Assembly (NCBI GenBank): GCA_936432065.2
Contig: OW386287.2
Location: 77,131,804-77,195,803 of the forward strand
DNA from: Rutpela maculata
Lineage: Eukaryota; Arthropoda; Insecta; Coleoptera; Cerambycidae
Direction: 5' to 3'
DNA length: 64,000 bases
A program made the translations under genes and the position numbers. This document shows, piece after piece, positions 46,380 to 56,843 of the stretch. A model generated the notes under the pieces. It was not told the origin of the DNA, did no database searches, and worked only from the letters and a program-made list of their open reading frames with translations. Position 1 is the first letter of the stretch. Each line of letters opens with the position of its first letter.

Positions 46380-48640
46380 TATATTTGTCATTAATTTCTT
46401 ACGTCAAAAACACGTAAAAATTTAAATAATTAAAATGTTAACGTAAAAATTGCATTTGATTTTCACACAAATTGATTTTTGGTATAATTTTGCAGTCATT
46501 AAAAATGCTTGGAATAAGCGTTATTTAATAATTTACTAAATATGTAAATATAACGTTATATTTTATAGCATGATTCATTAATATCTTACGTTTAAAACTC
46601 GTCTAAACAAAACGTTTTTACAAATGTTATTTGTAACGTTATAGTTAGTGAAATTTTACGTAATTAGAATGTTCATAACAAAGGTCGGTAAATATTTAAC
46701 TTAGAACGTTAATTTAACGTCCAATGTTAACACATGATATATTTATCATTAATTTCTTACATCAAAAATACGTAAAAAATTAAATTGTTAAACAGCGATA
46801 TGTTAACGAGATAATCACATTTGACTTTCACGAGAAATATATTTTTAGTGGATTTTGTCGTTTCCAGAACGTTAAAAATAAATGTTATTTAATAATTCAC
46901 TGAATTCGTTATAATAATGTTTTAATGCATGATTCATTTTAAATTTATAATATTACATTTCAGTAAATATTTACGCAATTAAAACGTTCAAAACTAACGT
47001 TGGTAAACATTTAACTTTAAACATTAAAATAACGTTTAGCTTATTGATCTGGTATATTTTTCATTAATTCCTTACGTTAAAAACACGTAAAATTAAATAA
47101 TTAAATAATTAATATGTTAATGTGAAAATTGCATTTGATTTTCACAATTTATCTTCAGTGTAATTTTGCAGTCGATAGAAACGCTTAGAATAGACGTTAT
47201 TTAATAATTCACTAAATATGTTAAAATAACGTTATATTTTATCGCATGATTAATTTTTCATCAATATCTTTAAAGCTTATCTAAACAAGATGTTTCAATA
47301 TGTATATTATTTGTAATGTTATAGTCACCAATACATTTTTACCCAAATAGAACGTTCATAACAAACGTTGAAAAACGTTTAACTTTCAACGTTAAAGTAA
47401 CATCCATTCTTAACAAATGGTATATTTATCATTAATTTCTTACATTAAAAACACGTAAAAAACTAAATTGTTAAACAGTAATATGTTAATGTGAAATTCA
47501 CGTTTGAATTTCACGGCAAATTTATTTTTAGTGCATTCTTGTCGTTTTCAGAACGTTAAAAATTTACGTTATTTGATAATTCACTGAATAAGTTAAAATA
47601 ATGTTATGTCTTAAGGAATGATTAATTTTTATAACCTTATATTCAGTAAAATTTTACGCAATTAAAATGTTTAAAACAAACGTTGATAAATATTTAACTT
47701 TGAACGTTACAGTAACGTTAATTTTTAGCATTTAGTATTATCACTCATTTCGACCATTAAAAACACGTAAAAAATTTAATTGTTAAACATTAATATGTAA
47801 ACGTGAAAATTACGCTTGAATTTCACAGATAATTTATTTTCAGCGAATTATTGTCGTTTTTAGGACTGTAAAAATACACGTTGTTTGATAATTAACTGAA
47901 TACGTTAAAAGAAGTTATGTCTTGAGGCCTGATTAATTTCTCGTTAATATCTTACGTTTAAAACTCGTCTAAATAAAACGTTTTTCCATGTTATTTAAAA
48001 CCATATATTCAGTAAAATTTTACGTACCTAATTAAAATGTTTAAAAACAAACTTTGATAAACCTTTAATTTTGAACGTTACAGTAACGTTTATTTTTAAC
48101 ACATGGGATATTCGTCATTCATTTCTAACATTGAAAACACGTAAAAAATTAAATTGTTAAACAGTAATATGTTAACGTGAAAATCACGCTAGAATTTCAC
48201 AGACAATTTATTTTTGGTGAAATGTTGTCGTTTTTAGGACATTAAAAATATACGTTATTTAATAATTCACTGAATACGTTAAAATAACGTTATGTCTTAA
48301 GGCATGATTCATTTTTCGTTAATATCTTACATTTAAAACGCGTATAAAGAAAACATTTTTTTATATGTTGTTTATAACCATATATTCAGTAAAATTTTTC
48401 GCAATTAAAACCTTTAAAACAATCGTTGATAAACACTTAACTTTGAACGTTACAGTAACGTTTATTTTTAACACATTGTGTATTTGTTATTCATGTCTAA
48501 CATTAAAAACACGTAAAAAATTAAATTGTTACATGGTAATATGTTAACGTGAAAATCACACTGTAATTTCACAGACAATTTATTTTTAGAGGATTTTTGT
48601 CGTTTATAGGACGTTAAAGATAAACGTTAACCCAACATAG
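46380..48640 (+). repeat. Tandem array, ~310-377 bp period, about seven degenerate units
   Basis: The landmark ACACGTAAAAAnTnAATTGTTA recurs at about 46411, 46771, 47093, 47451, 47763, 48138 and 48509. Each is followed ~35 bp later by ATATGTTAAnGTG and ~150 bp later by a TTATTTnATAATTCACTGAAT module. Spacings are roughly 360, 321, 360, 310, 377 and 371 bp. Units vary by indels, suggesting age. Satellite-like, confined within the transposon termini. Confidence 0.8.
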
Positions 48641-49079
48641 TAGTTTAACGTTTCTTAATAGTAATTTTAACACTTTAGGTTATTTTGTGCCGTTACATTA
48701 ACGTTTAAAAAATGTTCAGTTGAAAAGGCGTTTAAAAAAAAACGTTGTATTTTTAACCATAAACGTTATTTCAACCAAGGCAACGTTATTTTAACGTTTT
48801 TTTAACTATGGTGTTCTCACTGGGTGGAGACCTTATGTCAACTACACTTTATGGGATTATGACATTGCGATGTTTTTCGTTGTTATAGTTTATTAGTTAT
48901 TAATTATTTAAGCTAACAAAAAACTAAAAAATGAAAAACAGAGGTTGAAAATTTTCTTTTTATTAATTTTAATTATTATTACTGTTTTTATATTCAAAAA
49001 TACTATAACATTACATAAACTTTAAATTTTTAATACTATTCATTTAAACAAATTTCATAAACAAATAGATAAATTACTT

Positions 49080-49640
49080 ATTTCTTAAAAAAAAAAATTT
49101 GACATTTTATTTGTTATAAAATGATTTAAAAAAAAATTCTTCAAAAAATTTTTTAATTGTTTATATTGATTTTTTTCCTTTTTTAATTATTTAAACTAAT
49201 TATTAAGAAACAATTTTATTCTTAAAATTTATTTTTTGTAATTCTCTACAAGATGGAAAAAAATTAATTTTTTTTTGTTGTTAATTTATTCGTTTATCTA
49301 ATAAAAAATTTGTTATTAACAATCGCCGAAGGTGTTTATATATTTTTTTTGGATAGAAAAAAAAAATAACAAAAACAACCGTATACGTAAACATGTCCAA
49401 AAAATTTTTTTAATCTTGTAGAGAATTGCAAGAAATAAATTTTAAGAATAAAATTGTTTCTTAATAATTAGTTTAAATAATTAAAAAAGGAAAAAATCAA
49501 TATAAACAATTAAAAATTTTTTTTAAGAATTTTTTTTTAATCATAATATTTTATAACAAATAAAATGTCAAAAAATTTTTATAAAAAACAAGCAATTTAT
49601 CTATTTGTTTATGAAATTTGTTTAAATAAATAGCACTAAA
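49080..49640. repeat. Central palindrome of the fold-back element
   Basis: Extremely AT-rich (poly-A/T runs) inverse arms meeting near 49330, with TCTCTACAAGAT at 49237 mirrored by ATCTTGTAGAGA at 49413. This would extrude or fold very readily. Confidence 0.8.
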
Positions 49641-50073
49641 AATTTAAAGTTTATGTAATGTTATAGTATTTTTGAATATAAAAACACTAAGTAATAATAA
49701 TTAAAATTATTAAAAAAAAATTTTCAACCTGTTTTTCATTTTTTAGTTTTTTGTTAGCTTAAATAATTAATAACTAATAGACTATAACAACGAAAAACAT
49801 CGCAATGTCATAATGCCATACAGTATAGTTGATATAAGGTCTCCACGAAGCGAAATAATTTTGGTTGCTTTGGTTCAAAAATTATCCGACTTGAAATATA
49901 AATGCAAACTTTTAAAAAAATGTTAATTAGTAGGCTCATTTTATGAAAAATCGGTTAAAATTTTTTTTTTCCAACGGGATATTGTTCCTTTAAGTGTCTA
50001 AATAATACCATATTTTTTAAAAACTTTTAAATTAATATTTAATAACATAGAAAAAAACCGCTGCCCAAGGAAT

Positions 50074-50803
50074 CACTACTTCCACATCCAGATTCTCTAT
50101 CCAAGTTACTCACAACGAAAAAACTTAGTATGTGAAAATAATTGTTTATGGAACTTTAATAATGTAATATTTGAAATCCTCTACCCCAAAAACCCATAAA
50201 ACGATACCCCACAACAGTAGTGGGGTTGGGGTGGTGATAGGGGGGTGGTAGTGGGGGGTGGATGAAGTAAAACAATATTTTGAGGTTTCTGGTTCCTGTA
50301 CATACACTAAATCACATTTTTTTTTTTTATCCCCTTTAATAAGGAGGTGGGGGTGGTAATGGGGGTGGCTAATGCCAAAAATTTTTTTGAGACCTTAGCT
50401 TCTCTTGTATATGCTAAATACCAATTTCATGGACTCTTACCTGCTTGATTTACCCATTTACCCCAAATTTACCCCAATTTACCCCCCAACCCTTAGACGG
50501 AACAAGATGAAAATATAATCTAGTTCTAGATCTCGTTAAAGTACATATGTGTACCAAATTTCAAGTCAATATCTTAAACGGTTCCAGAGTAAACGTGCGC
50601 ACAAAAAAAAGTTACAGACAGACAGACCGACAGACAGACCGACAGACAGACAGACAGACCGACAGACAGACAGAAATTTTTTTTTCGCTCAAACTTAAAA
50701 TCTCGACGTTTCATGACATTTTAAGCCTATTTGGACAATAAAAATTTTTAAAAATTTTTTTGTCGTTACTATACTTCCACTGGACGTGGAAGTAATATAA
50801 CAT
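50074..50803. mobile_element. 730 bp element with 17 bp TIRs and 9 bp target duplication
   Basis: Short inverted ends ACTACTTCCACATCCAG (50075-50091) and, inward from 50796, ATTACTTCCACGTCCAG. Outside lie CCAAGGAAT (50065-50073) and CCACGGAAT (50804-50812), a 9 bp repeat with one mismatch, the length typical of Mutator-like elements. Excising it rejoins the LINE frame as PRNVDHN. The interior is peculiar: G-rich runs (50219-50260, 50344-50368), C/A-rich runs (50450-50492) and an ACAG microsatellite. No coding. Confidence 0.6.
50614..50675 (+). repeat. (ACAG/ACCG)n microsatellite
   Basis: Tandem GACA tetranucleotides with periodic CCGA variants. The QTDR-repeat open frame here is an artefact of the microsatellite. 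Confidence 0.95.
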
Positions 50804-51556
50804 CCACGGAATGTTGACCATAATGCATATATGCTACAATTTGCTGACGATAATTGCCTGGTCTCCCATGGGAAATCTTTGAGAGAAACCATTGACAAAC
50901 TTCAACAACTCTCAGATAATACAATATTCTGGATGAAGAAATGGCGCACTATTCCAAATCCAAATAAATTTCATCTGATTATATTTAACCATAGAATTAC
51001 AGATAATTCTCCATCAATTAATCTATTTCAACAGACACTCCGACCTTCTCAATCTTGCAAATACCTAGGTATCAATATTGACAGCAAGCTAAATTTTAAG
51101 TTTCACACAAAATGGTGTAAACAAAGTGTTGTATCAAGAACTAAACACTTTATATATAGAAATGAAGGTATAAATACGTCAACGGCATGTAACATATACA
51201 AAATGATTTGCCGACCCATACTGGAATATGGTTTCATTCTATTTGGAAATTGTCGAAAGCCAGCCTTAAATAACATCGAAGTGGGGGAAAGAAGTAGTCT
51301 GAGGAAGATCACGAAAATTAGGCACCCCAATAATCCCTTGCACAATTCCTCTAATAACCTTCTTTACCAAAAAACCAAAATTGAACCTATACTCTCCAGA
51401 TTCCAAAGACTCTCAAAAAAATTCTCCAGCAATTTATCTAACATCGAATTAATAAATCCTTTAATTTACCCAACAAATCCCAACATCCCACCCAAAAGAG
51501 TATTCCCTACCCAAACAATCTACGAATCCTTTGTGTTATTACGTAATCAACAATAG
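50804..51556 (+). pseudogene. LINE reverse transcriptase, C-terminal part
   Basis: Open from PRNVDHNAYMLQFADDNCLV, where FADD is the catalytic palm motif, through KYLGINIDSKLNF and YKMICRPILEYGFILFGNC to RFQRLSKKF near the stop at 51556. These are the palm-to-thumb and C-terminal landmarks of CR1/Jockey-type ORF2. The frame is intact over 240 codons, so insertion is not very old, but the 5' truncation removes endonuclease and most RT. Confidence 0.8.
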
Positions 51557-51996
51557 TATAAAATACACTCATAATATTATATTTCATTACTAGTTTTTTT
51601 TTTGTAAAAACCTTATAAACATAAGATGTGTTATATTTGTTTTAAATTAATAAGTATTGTAAATATAATATAATGTACACAGGCTGGAAGACTTAGGTCG
51701 TTAGCCAATTGGAATTTCCAATAAAGCTTTGTACTACTACTAGAAAAATATTTTTACTTGTAACGGCCGGTTTCAGATTATCGGCTTAGTGATCGTAGCG
51801 CTCATCCCTATTTTCATCATTAAATTAAAATTATTAATAATAGAGAGTCGGGACTTTTTTATTGGAAATTTCTTCCTCTTTAAGAATCTTTCTTTAAAAT
51901 TTATTAAATATTAATAGTTTTCGAGTTATTTTCAAAAAACGAAACTCGTTATTTTTTCAATCTTCATTTGTTTATAACTTTTGCAATTGTTTATGC

Positions 51997-52573
51997 CACA
52001 CAGGTCTTATATATTTAATAAAAATAATACTCTTTGACATATTTCTCTTTTACCTTTTCAACCAAAGGTACTTTGGGAAAGGTCATTTTTAATTTTTACT
52101 TGTTTTTTTTTATTACTTTTGAAAATACCTTTTACCAGTTTTAATGATGACACTAAAGATTTCTCAATTTATATATCCAAAAAATAAATGACAAAAGTAT
52201 CCTTCAGGAGTGTCACTTTTTGTCAGTTAATATAATTAGTATTTGAAACGCCTGGCTGATTGGACAAGTTCCACAGTACCACAAGAAAAAAAGTATTTGA
52301 AACATCCATAAAAAATTCTCCGATTACTCCAATTTTAGAGGGTCATACGTCATACCCGTCATACCTTAAAAGTATGAATTCAACAATGTCTGTATAAGGT
52401 TTTCTCATTATTTTTTACTCTTCAATATGTTTTAATACGTAGGTCATATTTTAGTCCGCTTGCACTACAAGTGGCCCTGCCCTAGCTGTGAATATATTAT
52501 GCAATATTGATTTTCTTCAATCATACTGCCATACCGACGTTAACGACTTTTAAATGATTAAATAGAAAAATGC
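51997..52573. other. Spacer between the two nested stacks
   Basis: AT-rich, no gene or repeat end recognised. Confidence 0.3.
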
Positions 52574-53162
52574 ACAAAGGACTCCGCACTAAACCTAAGG
52601 GAAAATAGGTCCCAGTCGAATTGGATGAAAATTTGGTATAATGTAGTTTATGATGAGCTGATCAAAAGTCTTAAAGAAGCGAGATAGAAAAATGGATAGT
52701 TTTCGAGTTACAGCCATATATCTGGAAAATGATGCATTCTATAACAAAATGTTTTAAATAACAGTTGTTTCGAACCAAGTGGGGCAATAGTGCGTCGGAG
52801 TTTGATATCTCGAGTTCTACGATAGCTAGAAATAAAAAAAAAATACAAGTAAACTAGGTAAAAAAGCCTATAACCGGAAATTATTTTCGAATGTACAAGG
52901 CGAGCCAAGTCGAAATTATGGGATCAAGTGCCTTTTTTTTAAATGCAATGTTATGTATATCAGTACATTTTTTGAAGCCTCTTTCTAGACTCTATTCATT
53001 CCTATATTATTATTGACTATCTCCCAACTACTTGGATGTAATGAATTTTTTTTGTTGAAATAATGCCATCTGCAGATGCATATTGAAAAAATCACCAAAG
53101 TCACAATGATGGGTTTTAAGAAAAACTTATGTGAGTACTAGTTACGTCGGGCGGCGGTAAAA

Positions 53163-55944
53163 GTGGTATATATACCAAAAGTGGGTCGGACAGAACCAGA
53201 CCCCAAATCGCTAAGACCCATCAGCCTGACATCATTTCTGTTGAAATGCCTAGAAAAGGTTCTGGATGGACATATCAGGGGAAACATCCTGAGCACCTAT
53301 CCTCTGAATGTTCACCAGTATGCCTATCAACCCGGCAAATCAACAGAACTAGCACTAAACAACCTGGTCGGGAAAATCACACAATCTCTTGAGGAAAAAG
53401 AGATTGCGGTGGCAGCATTCCTTGACATCGAAGGAGCATTCAACAATGCATTGCCCAACTCCCTATATACAGCTGCGGCTGCTAGATGAGCTAACTGGCT
53501 GGATTCAAGCTATGCTTGAAAACAGAATCATAACGACTTCTCTACAGGGAGAAACGGTCAGATTCGGGGCCGCAAGAGGGTGTCCACAAGGCGGGGTTCT
53601 TTCCCCCCTTTTATGGTCACTGCTTGTGGATGATCTGCTGGCCATTCTCTCTCTGTGGGAAGCCGAGATTCAAGCATATGCGGACGATCTAGTCATTATG
53701 GTTAGAGGAAAATCTGAAGAGGTACTCTCTAATACCCTTCAAGAGGTGCTAAATACAGTCCATATTTGGTGTGAGAGGGAGCAGATGACTGTGAACTAGA
53801 GATGGGCGCGTGAGTCGATTTTGACTCACGCTCACGCACGCTCACGACTTTAAACCTTTAGCTCACGCACACTCATGCACGACTTATATATGTTAAGGCA
53901 AGCTCACGCACGCTCACGCACGGGATCTTTTGACTCACGCACACTCACGAAATCTTCCGTAATTTGGTACCTTAAATGTACACGCTCACCCCGTGACACG
54001 GCGTGACATGGTGAAATTCACGTCACGTGCCCATCTCTGGACCAGAGTGACCAGACCAGGCCAGGAGGGCTAGGCGACTGGCGAATGCAGTAGAGAGATT
54101 GCAATTACGCCGTTTGATTTGAATGTTGCGTCATTCATCCTGTCTCCTGTCTTTTTCCCTCCCTTCTCGCGCTCGTGTTCCGTCTTCCGTCTATCGCTTT
54201 GCTTCTTATTCTTGTCACGACACGACAGGTTGAAGTTTTAAAGCGGAGATGGGGCGTCGTGTCACGGCGTGAATATTATCTCACGCACGCTCACGCACGG
54301 GATCTTTTGACTCACGCACACTCACGAAATCTTCCGTGATTTGGTACCTTAAATGTACACGCTCACGCCGTGACACGCCGTGACACGGCGTGACACGGTG
54401 AAATTCACGTCACGTGCCCATCTCTACTGTGAACCCCCACAAAACTGTAATAGTACCCTTCATCAGAAAAAGGAGGCTGAACAATTTAGTGCCGCCCTCC
54501 TTAGCAGGTGAAACTATTCCATTTGTGGGGGAAGTGAAATACCTAGGGGTTACACTAGATAAATCACTCAACTGGAACTCCCATTTGGAAAAGGTAATCC
54601 ACAAGGCGCGACTCTCCTTGTGGACATGTCGCAGAATTTGTGGAAAAACCTGGGGTATAGGTCCCCAACAAATATACTGGCTATACGTTACAGTCATAAG
54701 ACCAATGGTAGCGTATGCCTCCATAGTTTGGTGGTCGAAAGGGCTACAACAAACGACCAAAGCCAAACTCTCTGGTCTACAGAGACAAGCATGTCTGGCA
54801 GTAACTGGTGCGATAAGTACCACACCGTCAGCAGCTCTGGAAATCCTCCTGGATCTACCTCCTCTCCACATCTACTTGGAGAGAGAGGCCAGGTGGGCAA
54901 CATACAGACTTCAACAAGTGGTAAATAATATGCCGCAGGCTAGCATCATGGAACGCAACAGGCTGTCAGATGACATGGAGTGTCATGGCATCCTGGGAAT
55001 GCCTTCAGATGTGATGCCTACCGTGACCAACTATGAACTGCCTTTTACCGTCCTTTTTCCTGGAAGAGACGAATGGGATCGGAACAAAACTGACCTACAA
55101 AGAGCAGACATCTGTTGGTTTACAGACGGCTCCAAAACCCCTGAGGGAGTTGGAGCTGGAGCATACAGTCGCAACCCAAAGGTAAGAATCACTTCGAGCC
55201 TGGGTAATCATGCGACTGTCTTTCAGGTAGAAGTTCATGCCATTGAACTGTGTACAAGGAGGCTTGAGCAGATGCATCCTAGACACAGATCAATAAAAAT
55301 CTTTTCAGACAGCCAAGCAGCTCTTAAAGCTCTTGGCTCACATCGCTGCAATTCTAAATTGGTCTGGAATTGCCAAAAGGCTCTAGCCCAATTGGGCAGA
55401 TACAACAAATTAACTCTGGTCTGGATACCGGGCCATTCTGGCTTGGAGGGCAACGAAGTAGCCGACTCCTTAGCCAGGGAAGGTGCGGTATCAAAATTTA
55501 TCGGACCGGAGCCAGTGCTCGGCATATCGGCAAGCACTGCGAAAACCACCATCTTGGCCTGGACTGAGGGGAAAATCCTCCAGTACTGGTAAGAACTACC
55601 AGGATTAGTTCATTCAAAGGAGTTCATCACATACCCTTTGAAATCAAGAACTAAAAAACTATTAGAGTTAAATAGGTTACACCTAAGAACTCTGCCTATA
55701 CACTGGGCACTGCAGACTTAACCACCACCTACACAGACTCGGAATAGCGGACAACGCTGAATGCCGACTGTGTCTGGAGGAGGATGAAACGGCAGCGCAC
55801 ATTTTATGTACCTGTCCTGCTGCAGAAAGAACCAGATTATCACTTTTTGGCAAAGGGCAACTGCTGCCAGAGGATCTGGACAACCTCTCACCCAATAAGG
55901 TAGTCGACTTTATCAAAAAGCTGAACCTATTGGGTGAAATATAA
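53163..55944 (+). pseudogene. LINE ORF2: reverse transcriptase - RNase H - zinc knuckle
   Basis: RT: PDPKSLRPISLTSFLLKCLE, YAYQPGKSTE and AFLDIEGAFN (palm Asp). One frameshift near 53470 leads to GCPQGGVLSPLLWSLLVDDL and the catalytic YADD (QAYADDLVIMV, about 53680). The frame is interrupted by a hAT MITE at 53797-54426 and continues in the same frame (NPHKTVIVPF, KYLGVTLDKSLNW, RPMVAYASIVWW). RNase H from 55108: WFTDGSKTPEGVGAG (Asp), EVHAIEL (Glu), FSDSQAALKAL (Asp), LVWIPGHSGLEGNEVADSLA (His, Asp). TGG-TAA at 55590 and a frame change precede the C-terminus CRLCLEEDETAAHILCTC ending at 55944. RNase H after RT points to LOA/I-type clades. Confidence 0.85.
53797..54426. mobile_element. hAT MITE with CTCACGCAC repeats, exact 8 bp target duplication
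   Basis: Ends TAGAGATGGGC and GCCCATCTCTA are perfect inverse copies. CTGTGAAC lies directly outside both (53789-53796 and 54427-54434). The interior has many tandem CTCACGCACG/GTGACACGGC motifs and is GC-richer than the region. Removing the element and one duplication leaves the LINE frame ...MTVN-PHK... uninterrupted, so the hit is later than the LINE insertion. Confidence 0.92.
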
Positions 55945-56010
55945 TTAGGAGTGAGCCACAATAGACCAGATGGTCGCGGTGGAGGGTCTGTTACTAGCCC
56001 ACTCACATAT

Positions 56011-56034
56011 CAACCTAACCTAACCTAACCTAAC
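56011..56034 (+). repeat. (CCTAA)4 tail of the LINE
   Basis: Four CCTAA units close the LINE immediately before its target duplication. CCTAA is the complement of the insect telomeric repeat TTAGG. Confidence 0.85.
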
Positions 56035-56843
56035 TAGTTACGTCAATGTTTTTGAATCATTTTCACTTCCTAAAAATGTACAGAGCGGCCAAAAATTATT
56101 TTTCAATTAAGAACTTTTTAAATTGAATCTTCTTAATTTTTCCAAATGATATATCTTTCGAAGACGTGATGTAGAAATAAAAAATGAACATTTTTTCTAA
56201 ATACTATAATTAATTGCAATCATTTTCGTTTTATTGAGCAATAAGCACAAAATTCAAGAATAAACATAAAAAGTAGAGGTTTCTTCAAGTAATTCATTAG
56301 AAAAAAATATAATAAGCAGGGGCGGACTAAAGGGGGGACTTTAGGGGCTTAAGCCCAGGGCCCTGGATACTGAAGGGGCCCCTGAACGCTGAGAATGGAC
56401 TTAAAAACCAAATACGACATGATTATGACTATGCTCTGTACTGGTGCTCTTGTTGTAGAACTCTCCAAAATCGTCCTAAGTTGAAGACAGAATCAAAATT
56501 CGACTTAGGCAAAAATTTCATTTAAAGACATTTTTAAGAGTCTGCAGAGGCTCAGACCAACCCATAAGGACCGTTTTGGGTTTTATAAGGCGTTAGAAAT
56601 GACCAGGTGAAAATTCGAAGAAACACCGAATTTTCACTTAGGAAAATATGTTTTTGGTTCAGGATATGAGAGCGAAAGTATATAATGGCAAGGATTTTTG
56701 AATAATATACTTTTTTCAGAGGTGCAAGAAAGTTGGCCTTTGAAAAATAATATTCTTAAAAGTGCGTCGAAATTTGGCTCGAAAATCGATTTATCAAAAG
56801 TACGCCAAAATTTCACTTGCAGATTAATTTTTCAAAACTGCGT

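Larger units (their letters stand above)
45138..48824. mobile_element. AACGTT-rich DNA element with internal tandem array, unknown superfamily
   Basis: Terminal inverted repeats: left CCCAATGAGAACACAATCGT then TAAAAAAACGTT; right inward CCCAGTGAGAACACCATAGT then TAAAAAAACGTT. The uninterrupted arm of the host fold-back reads, inverted, CGCTTC-G-TGGAGACC. Here the left junction is CGCTTCATG|CCCA and the right is TGGG|TGGAGACC, so the duplication is probably just TG. The interior is dominated by AACGTT/TAACG motifs and a ~350 bp tandem array; no transposase frame. Length 3687 bp. Confidence 0.75.
50056..51740 (+). mobile_element. CR1/Jockey-like LINE, 5'-truncated, 8 bp target duplication
   Basis: TAGAAAAA occurs at 50048-50055 and 51741-51748 on either side of the insert, and removing the insert restores the fold-back arm sequence seen at 44930-44910. 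The 3' end is CCAATAAAGCTTTGTACTAC then TAC, i.e. AATAAA plus a (TAC)n tail. It carries an RT C-terminal frame and was itself invaded at 50074-50803. Confidence 0.85.
44657..51996. mobile_element. Large fold-back element with nested insertions
   Basis: Arms: left 44657-45137 plus 48825-~49325; right ~49335-50055 plus 51741-51996. They are inverse copies almost to the centre near 49330, for example ATAAACAATTGCAAAAGTTA at the outer edge, GTCGGATAATTTTTAAACCA versus its inverse at 49885-49900, and ACATTGCGATGTTTTTCGTT versus its inverse near 49795. The original element was about 2 kb and essentially one palindrome. Two independent insertions (45138-48824; 50056-51740) expanded it to 7.3 kb. No coding in the arms. 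Confidence 0.85.
53149..56032 (+). mobile_element. RNase H-bearing LINE (LOA/I-like), 5'-truncated, 12 bp target duplication
   Basis: ACTAGTTACGTC lies at 53137-53148 and 56033-56044. The insert starts inside RT, carries RNase H and a C-terminal CCHC-type finger, and ends with a (CCTAA)n tail. It sits in the left arm of the long-inverted-repeat element. Confidence 0.88.

Noticed and set aside
46411..48540. Possible CRISPR-like array because of regularly recurring motifs
   Set aside because: Period of ~350 bp, degenerate units and eukaryotic context; it is a satellite-like tandem array.
50547..50741. Open frame with QTDR repeats
   Set aside because: It is translation of the GACA microsatellite within a transposon; no protein-coding evidence.
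54410..54871. 153-codon minus-strand frame
   Set aside because: Antisense shadow of the LINE RT/RNase H frame.
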